Shown piece after piece: positions 23,122-27,636 of a stretch of DNA of 27,636 bases. The notes under the pieces are model-generated. The model was given only the letters and a program-made list of their open reading frames with translations. It searched no databases and was not told the DNA's origin. The DNA lies in NCBI GenBank assembly GCA_937880175.1, contig CALFLO010000033.1, forward strand, positions 1 to 27,636, given 5' to 3'. The stretch comes from an uncultured Gluconobacter sp. GTDB lineage: Bacteria; Pseudomonadota; Alphaproteobacteria; Acetobacterales; Acetobacteraceae. The stretch's first letter is position 1; every line of letters begins with the position of its first letter. The translations under genes and the position numbers were made by a program.

Positions 23122-23523
23122 ATGTTTCGTCGTATCGTGCCCGTCCTCGGCCTCGCCCTCGGGCTGGGTCTGGCTTCCCAGGCTGCCATGGCACAGGAAC
23201 AGTCCCCCCCGCCCCCGCCGGCCGTGCAGGGTACGCCCGGCAAGGATTTCACGGGCGTTTCGCCCGCCAACCTTGCAGGCATCATGAACTACTGCATCGA
23301 ACTGCAGTATGTGTCCTACGATGAAGGCAACCCTGTCCTTTACGGGTTGAGCGACAAGTACAAGGCCACCGAGCAGACGGTCGGCAGTCCCGACTATGCC
23401 CTCGGCAGTGCCGGCTATTTCGACAGCAACGGCAAGCGCTTCTACCTCGTGGCTTACACGAACGAAGACGACCGCCGCGCCGCCTGTCACGCCGCCATCA
23501 AGGCCGCACAGCCGATGCTCTGA
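23122..23523 (+). CDS. Small secreted protein, unknown function
   Basis: I chose ATG 23122, which has AAGGA seven bases upstream, over the GTG at 23119. The 133-residue product starts with a signal peptide (about 1-24, AMA site), followed by a Pro-rich stretch (PPPPPA). The compact domain begins SPANLAGIMNYCIELQYVSYDEGNP. It has two cysteines, one in MNYC and one in RRAACHAAIKAAQ, which could form a disulfide in the periplasm. I do not recognise the family. It stands alone with its own terminator (23550-23586) and an intergenic region of 168 bases upstream that contains short palindromes. Confidence 0.8.
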   Translation: MFRRIVPVLGLALGLGLASQAAMAQEQSPPPPPAVQGTPGKDFTGVSPANLAGIMNYCIELQYVSYDEGNPVLYGLSDKYKATEQTVGSPDYALGSAGYFDSNGKRFYLVAYTNEDDRRAACHAAIKAAQPML

Positions 23524-23549
23524 GTCCGTCTCCACAGGACCGGATCTTC

Positions 23550-23586
23550 AAAGCTCCCCATGCCACACGGCACGGGGAGCTTTTTT
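23550..23586 (+). terminator. Rho-independent terminator of the small secreted protein gene
   Basis: A 15-bp stem with one mismatch (AAAGCTCCCC... / ...GGGGAGCTTT) closes on the loop ACAC and runs straight into a T-tract. Confidence 0.95.
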
Positions 23587-23695
23587 ATGCCCGCTTCCCG
23601 CTCCCGGACCTGACTTCCCCCCATTCCGCTCTGGGCAGAGCCTCCGGGCACCGGTAATATCCCCGCCTCTCCAAACAGTTCAGGACATGAACATC

Positions 23696-24217
23696 ATGGA
23701 CATTTCCAAGATCTCACCCGGCAAGGACCTGCCCAACGACATCAATGTCGTCATCGAAATCCCGCAGGGTTCACAGGTGAAGTACGAAGTGGACAAGGAC
23801 AGCGGCGCGCTCGTCGTTGACCGTTTCCTCTTCACGCCGATGGCCTATCCGGCGGCTTACGGCTTCATCCCGGGCACGCTGGCCGCCGATGGCGATCCGG
23901 CCGACGCCCTTGTCCTGACGCCGACAGCCGTCGTCCCGGGTGCCGTGATCCGCGCCCGTCCGATCGGCATGCTGAAGATGGAAGACGAGAGCGGACAGGA
24001 CGAGAAGATCATCTGCGTCCCGCACGACAAGGTGCATCCGCAGTTCACCAACGTGCAGTCCGTGGACGACCTCCCGGAGATCACGAAGAAGGCGATCACG
24101 CATTTCTTCGAGCGCTACAAGGATCTGGAACCCAACAAGTGGGTCAAGGTCACGGGCTGGGCTGACAAGACCGAAGCCGGCAAGGTCATCATGGAAGCCC
24201 TCGCCGCTGCCAAGTAA
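23696..24217 (+). CDS. ppa: Inorganic pyrophosphatase (family I)
   Basis: Hydrolyses pyrophosphate to two phosphates, pulling nucleic-acid, protein and lipid synthesis forward; a soluble hexamer in bacteria. With ATG 23696 the product has 173 residues and reads MDISKISPGKDLPNDINVVI. The family signature ADGDPADAL supplies the metal-binding aspartates of D-x-D-P-x-D, and YGFIPGTLAADGDP and DEKIICVPHDK are further conserved blocks. An ATG three codons earlier (23687) is also in frame but lies only one base after the AGGA site; the AGGA-to-23696 distance is 10. The gene stands between two strong terminators, so it is monocistronic. Length and all key residues are normal. Confidence 0.96.
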   Translation: MDISKISPGKDLPNDINVVIEIPQGSQVKYEVDKDSGALVVDRFLFTPMAYPAAYGFIPGTLAADGDPADALVLTPTAVVPGAVIRARPIGMLKMEDESGQDEKIICVPHDKVHPQFTNVQSVDDLPEITKKAITHFFERYKDLEPNKWVKVTGWADKTEAGKVIMEALAAAK

Positions 24218-24271
24218 GCGCCGACAGCAAGGCCAGCCAGCCTGAGTGCAGGCAGGATGACCCTCCGTTGA

Positions 24272-24307
24272 AAAACCCCTGCTTCCGCAAGGAGGCAGGG
24301 GTTTTTT
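24272..24307 (+). terminator. Rho-independent terminator of ppa
   Basis: A 15-bp stem with one G-T wobble (AAAACCCCTGC... / ...GCAGGGGTTTT) closes on loop GCAA and is followed by a T-run, 54 bp after the ppa stop. Confidence 0.95.
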
Positions 24308-24317
24308 GTGTTTGTTA

Positions 24318-24389
24318 TCACATCAAGTTGTGAGGAATAATGATATAAGTAACATTATTTCATGATCTTTACCGGTAAATGCATGTTAC
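24318..24389 (+). promoter_or_regulatory. AT-rich porin control region with three dyads
   Basis: Three symmetric elements occur in 72 bases: TCACA-N6-TGTGA (24318-24333); the perfect 12-bp palindrome TTTACCGGTAAA (24368-24379); and the 7-bp inverted repeat GTAACAT (24349-24355) / ATGTTAC (24383-24389), which encloses that palindrome. The whole region 24308-24428 is much richer in A and T than its neighbours. It is the likely promoter and operator region of the porin gene. I cannot assign -35 and -10 hexamers with confidence. Confidence 0.5.
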
Positions 24390-24428
24390 ATATGCCGTTG
24401 CTAACCTGCTTTCCAAGGAATCAGCGGC

Positions 24429-26033
24429 TTGTCTCGAGTCCATCTCCATGCAGCTTTCTGCCTGGCCACATTTCTTCCGTCCTGCGCAATCGCCCAGAGC
24501 CTTGGAGCCACAAGCACCACAGCTCAGGATGGCACCGCACGCGCCCCTTCCCTCTCCACAACGGGATCCGCCTCCAGCCAGACGCCCTCAACGCTTCAGA
24601 CCTATGCCCCCGGCGCAAAAGTCACCCAGATCCAGGTCACAGCCCCACAGCAGGTCACTCCTCCCGTTATCTGGCCGTCCGAAAACTCGGAACTCCCAAG
24701 CGAGCGCGTCAATACGCCGCTGAACCAGATCTATTTCGGCAAGGAATGGGTGCCACCCCTGCCCCATCCGGAAGCCATCCTGACCAATCCGTTCGGCTGG
24801 AACACCTGGCTGCGGGACCGTGGCGTGGCCATCATGATGGATACGACCAACGAGTTCTCCGGCGCCATCACCAGCCCGACACCGGGCTATGGCCTGCGTC
24901 AGGGCAGCAGCAATGCCGGCCAGTACAGCCTTGAGAACGATATCGACTGGGAAAAGCTCGCCAATGTCCGCGGCTTCTCGACCCATGCGCTCGTCGTGGG
25001 CCGGTACGGCATCCCCGGCAGCCGCATGTTCGGCGACAACCTCAACCCGAGCTCCGAAATCTACGGTGCAGGCGGCAACGTGGTCGTCCATCTCGTCTAC
25101 GCCTACGCGGAAGAGACGATCGCCAAGGGCCGTGTGGACCTCGCGGGAGGCCGTATTCCGTTCCTGAACGATTTCTCGTCCAACCCGCTGTACTGCACCT
25201 TCCAGAACAATGCGTTCTGCGGAAACCCGAAAGCCTCGTCCGACAACACCACGCACTCGTCCTACCCGGATGCAAGCTGGGCCTTCCGTGTCCGCACGCG
25301 CCCAACCGTGAGCACCTACATCCAGACGGGTGTGTACTTCGCGCAAGCTGGCATCTACGCCAACACGCAGTACCGCACAGGCTTCAAGTTCAACGGTGCG
25401 GATATCCATGGCGAGGCGATCCCGGTCGAAGCCGGCTGGGAACCACTGTTCGGCAAGGACAAGCTGCCGGGGCACTACAAGCTCGGCTACTCGATCGACA
25501 ACGCGCCGCACAAGGACAACTACTATGACGTGAACGGGCAGCCCTATGTCATCAGTGGCCTGCCTGCCCGCACCCTGCATTATTCATGGTCGGCCTGGGC
25601 GCTCGCAGATCAGATGGTGCTGCGCCATCACGTCAAGGGAAATGCCGATGCCGGCCTGATCCTGCTGGGGGGCATGTATGCCAACAGCCCACGGACGCAG
25701 CTTCGTGGACAGCAGTATTTCGCGGGCCTGATCGATACCGGATTCTGGGCATCGCGCCCGCTGGATACGATCGGCATCAACTTCACCTATGTCCGCGTCT
25801 CCAAAACCGCCACGGAAACCGAAAGGCTTCAGGCCCTGTACGGCATGCCGCTCATGGCAGGCTCCCTGACGCCGCAGACCTTCGGCGAAGTTCTGGAAGC
25901 GACCTACCGCATCCACATCATGCGCGGTGTCACTTTCGCGCCGGACTTCCAGTACTTCTTCCGTCCCGGTGCGCAGAAAGCCCTCAAGGACGCGGCGATG
26001 CTCGGCTTCAAGAGTCACATCCAGTTCTTCTGA
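24429..26033 (+). CDS. oprB: OprB-family carbohydrate porin
   Basis: An outer-membrane beta-barrel that lets glucose and other sugars diffuse into the periplasm. The start is TTG 24429, nine bases after AAGGA; there is no in-frame ATG between the upstream stop at 24402 and this point. A signal peptide covers residues 1-22 (AIA site), then about 60 low-complexity Ser/Thr/Gln/Pro residues. The OprB body has NPFGWNTWLRDRGV, then GNVVVHLVYAYAEETIAKGRVDLAGGRIP as separate short blocks, and VEAGWEPLFG. Aromatic residues alternate in the strand-like stretches, and the chain ends in Phe-Phe, as outer-membrane proteins do. It ends in a hairpin shared with the convergent gene. Confidence 0.88.
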   Translation: MSRVHLHAAFCLATFLPSCAIAQSLGATSTTAQDGTARAPSLSTTGSASSQTPSTLQTYAPGAKVTQIQVTAPQQVTPPVIWPSENSELPSERVNTPLNQIYFGKEWVPPLPHPEAILTNPFGWNTWLRDRGVAIMMDTTNEFSGAITSPTPGYGLRQGSSNAGQYSLENDIDWEKLANVRGFSTHALVVGRYGIPGSRMFGDNLNPSSEIYGAGGNVVVHLVYAYAEETIAKGRVDLAGGRIPFLNDFSSNPLYCTFQNNAFCGNPKASSDNTTHSSYPDASWAFRVRTRPTVSTYIQTGVYFAQAGIYANTQYRTGFKFNGADIHGEAIPVEAGWEPLFGKDKLPGHYKLGYSIDNAPHKDNYYDVNGQPYVISGLPARTLHYSWSAWALADQMVLRHHVKGNADAGLILLGGMYANSPRTQLRGQQYFAGLIDTGFWASRPLDTIGINFTYVRVSKTATETERLQALYGMPLMAGSLTPQTFGEVLEATYRIHIMRGVTFAPDFQYFFRPGAQKALKDAAMLGFKSHIQFF

Positions 26034-26037
26034 GCCT

Positions 26038-27414
26038 CTATCCGGGAAGCGCCACATCACAGGGCGCTTCCCGGATGTCATGGCCGCACCGCTCCTTCAG
26101 CAGCGCGGCCAGATCCGCCACCTGCCTGCGGATTTCCGGAATAGCCGTCGTCTCGAACAATGTTCCCCAGCGCATGGGGCCAAGAGCAAACAGGTCTCCC
26201 GCACACTGCCCGGCCGCATCGGTCAGCGCGCCGTCTTCCCGGCAGTGCAGCCCACCCAGAGCCGTTTCCCGCACCATCCCTGCCTCCAGAAGCGCATGAG
26301 GGAGCGTGTCCGGCATCTGGCGATAAGCCCGGCTCGGGCCGGTACAGTTCACAACATGATCGGCGGACAGTGTGAACGCCCCGGCTCCGGCGCGCGTGTT
26401 CACGACCACCTGCCCCGCCTCAAGGCCGAGATGGGTCACCTGCCCCCGCCGACAGTCCAGCGTGCCGTGTTCCAGCTCGGCGACCATGATATCCGCCACA
26501 CCCGGCGCAATGCGATGCCGCACGATATCCCACCGCCGCTGAAGATGCCGCCGGAAGCGTTTCTTTTCCACCAGATCCAGCGCCTGCCATAACGGATTGA
26601 TCCGGGGCCGTAGCGCATCGACCGCGCTGCGCCAGCCTGTCCCCTTAGCCAGACTGTCCCGGAAGGCCCTGAAATACGCCCGGGCCGTCGCAGGCGTACC
26701 AACGGGGATGACATCGCTTTCCGCTGGCACAGACGGCGCATGACGCTCGGGACACCAGCCATGACGGGACAGGGCCACAATCGTCCCGGCATGGCCGTTT
26801 TCACGCAGCCGCATCAGCACATCGAGAGATGTCAGCCCCGTTCCAATCAGGACCACGGCGTCCTCGGGCGCGATCGTGTCATAAAGCCCGTTATCCCATC
26901 CCGACGGGTGATATCGCCCGCTCCGGGTCAGCTCCGGCGTCACCCGGGCCACAGGCGCGGGACCGAAATTGCCAGTTGCGAGAACGACCTGATCCGCCTG
27001 AAGCAGCCCTCCGTCCTCAAGCATCAGTTCCAGCCCTCCTGCAATACGATGGCAGGACAGGACCCGCGTCTGACGCCATTCCGGACCCGCCTCCGTCCAG
27101 AGACCTGACAGATACCGCCCGAAGACGGCCCGTGGCATGAACTGGCCAGACGTAACGTCCGGATCGTGATGCACACGAAGCCAGCGCAGGAAATGCTCCG
27201 GATCATCGGGGTCAGCGCTCATACCGCCCGCGGGAACATTGAGAAAATGGCATGGAGACAGCGTGGAATAGGCCAGTCCCACGGCGGGGCGTGCCGCAGG
27301 ATCAATCACGATGATCCGTGCGTGGACATGTTGCCTGCGCAGATTCCAGGCCAGCAGCGTTCCGCTGGCCCCGCCACCGATAATGGCGATAAGAGGCCGG
27401 TCTGAAGGGGACAT
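26038..27414 (-). CDS. FAD/NAD(P)-binding oxidoreductase-like protein
   Basis: With ATG 27414 the product has 458 residues; the frame is open to 27540, but the extra 42 residues lack a ribosome binding site. GGGASG (13-18) begins an N-terminal Rossmann fold of the flavoprotein type. PVGLAYSTLSPCHFLNVPAGG and the following DPDDPEHFLRWL match the FAD-NAD(P)-binding domain family (NAD_binding_9 type). A second ATG-like GTGLTSLDVLM and the FNCTGPSR-type motif (VVNCTGPSR) follow. The substrate is unknown, and no partner gene is adjacent. It is convergent with the porin, and its last codons lie in the terminator hairpin. Confidence 0.82.
   Translation of the reverse strand: MSPSDRPLIAIIGGGASGTLLAWNLRRQHVHARIIVIDPAARPAVGLAYSTLSPCHFLNVPAGGMSADPDDPEHFLRWLRVHHDPDVTSGQFMPRAVFGRYLSGLWTEAGPEWRQTRVLSCHRIAGGLELMLEDGGLLQADQVVLATGNFGPAPVARVTPELTRSGRYHPSGWDNGLYDTIAPEDAVVLIGTGLTSLDVLMRLRENGHAGTIVALSRHGWCPERHAPSVPAESDVIPVGTPATARAYFRAFRDSLAKGTGWRSAVDALRPRINPLWQALDLVEKKRFRRHLQRRWDIVRHRIAPGVADIMVAELEHGTLDCRRGQVTHLGLEAGQVVVNTRAGAGAFTLSADHVVNCTGPSRAYRQMPDTLPHALLEAGMVRETALGGLHCREDGALTDAAGQCAGDLFALGPMRWGTLFETTAIPEIRRQVADLAALLKERCGHDIREAPCDVALPG
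26040..26076. terminator. Large hairpin at the porin 3' end, inside the convergent gene
   Basis: A perfect 14-bp stem ATCCGGGAAGCGCC / GGCGCTTCCCGGAT encloses a 9-base loop. It begins 7 bases after the porin stop codon and codes for the last residues of the flavin-binding protein on the other strand. No T-run follows. Confidence 0.75.
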
Positions 27415-27581
27415 ACTGCCGTTTTTCTCCACAGGGTCGTCTGCGAAAGGAAGCATGGCTGAAGCAACGGCAACTGAGCGGGACGTTTCGTAACAGACGC
27501 TCTCGAAACGGCGGAACAGAGCGCAGTATCCCACACCCAAAACGGGGAGGAGACATCTTTTTCGATATACTGAAAATTATC

Positions 27582-27636
27582 TGGAGCGGGCGATGGGATT
27601 CGAACCCACGACCCCAACCTTGGCAAGGTTGTGCTC
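27582..27636 (-). tRNA. tRNA-Gly (GCC), 3' part; 5' end outside window
   Basis: Read on the minus strand the segment holds the anticodon arm with the loop TTGCCAA (anticodon GCC), the T arm GTGGG-TTCGAAT-CCCAT, the acceptor 3' strand CGCCCGC, discriminator T and an encoded CCA. About 20 bases of the 5' end lie beyond the window. Confidence 0.95.

Noticed and set aside
1..27636. CRISPR arrays, insertion sequences, prophage or defence genes
   Set aside because: I saw no regularly spaced repeats, transposase, integrase other than XerC, or restriction or toxin genes.

Overview
The window looks like an ordinary, well-packed stretch of chromosome from an acetic acid bacterium (Acetobacteraceae), most like Gluconobacter or a close relative. 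The reasons are the GC-rich coding sequence, the alphaproteobacterial form of PriA, GlnK/AmtB and MlaA, an exported mutarotase and an OprB-type carbohydrate porin. That assignment is inference from family resemblance; no search was run. I see no insertion sequence, prophage, CRISPR array, toxin-antitoxin pair or defence island.

Layout. 1-900: the 3' end of a TPR protein gene, then a small Cys-rich membrane protein, which meets priA tail to tail over a shared hairpin. 863-5019: priA (-) diverges from xerC (+) with only 33 bp between the starts; xerC overlaps a two-lobed periplasmic aspartyl-protease-like gene. 5072-7006: a minus-strand operon of an Rrf2 regulator with three cysteines, an exported cupin and an SDR-type NAD(P) protein, headed by a promoter whose -35 and -10 lie under the arms of an inverted repeat. 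7016-10752: minus-strand genes for a secreted PsiF-like protein, AmtB, GlnK (the last two translationally coupled) and an MscS-type channel. 10753-11510: a palindrome-rich intergenic region and a small gene that appears frameshifted. 11511-13507: a UbiH/COQ6-type flavin hydroxylase overlapping cysE. 13566-14726: exported aldose 1-epimerase. 15037-18166: mlaA, mlaC, a strong hairpin, and a GT-C-like polytopic membrane protein. 18153-20566: a GNAT acetyltransferase, the ABC-F factor EttA and a tRNA with a CAT anticodon (probably tRNA-Ile2). 20785-24217: a FUSC-family exporter, a small secreted protein and inorganic pyrophosphatase, the last two each followed by a textbook terminator. 24318-26033: an AT-rich, palindrome-rich control region and the OprB porin. 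26038-27636: a flavin/NAD(P)-binding protein and the 3' part of tRNA-Gly(GCC).

How it fits together. Much of the window serves the envelope: lipid asymmetry (MlaA/MlaC), osmotic release (MscS), sugar entry and anomer interconversion (OprB, mutarotase), small-molecule efflux (FUSC) and ammonium uptake (AmtB/GlnK). The rest is replication restart, chromosome dimer resolution, translation, quinone and cysteine synthesis. I found no clearly new multi-gene system. The best leads are the Rrf2-cupin-SDR operon with its operator-like promoter, the broken MGYDLSITRA gene, the small CC-x5-CC membrane protein and the dyads upstream of mscS, the FUSC gene and oprB.
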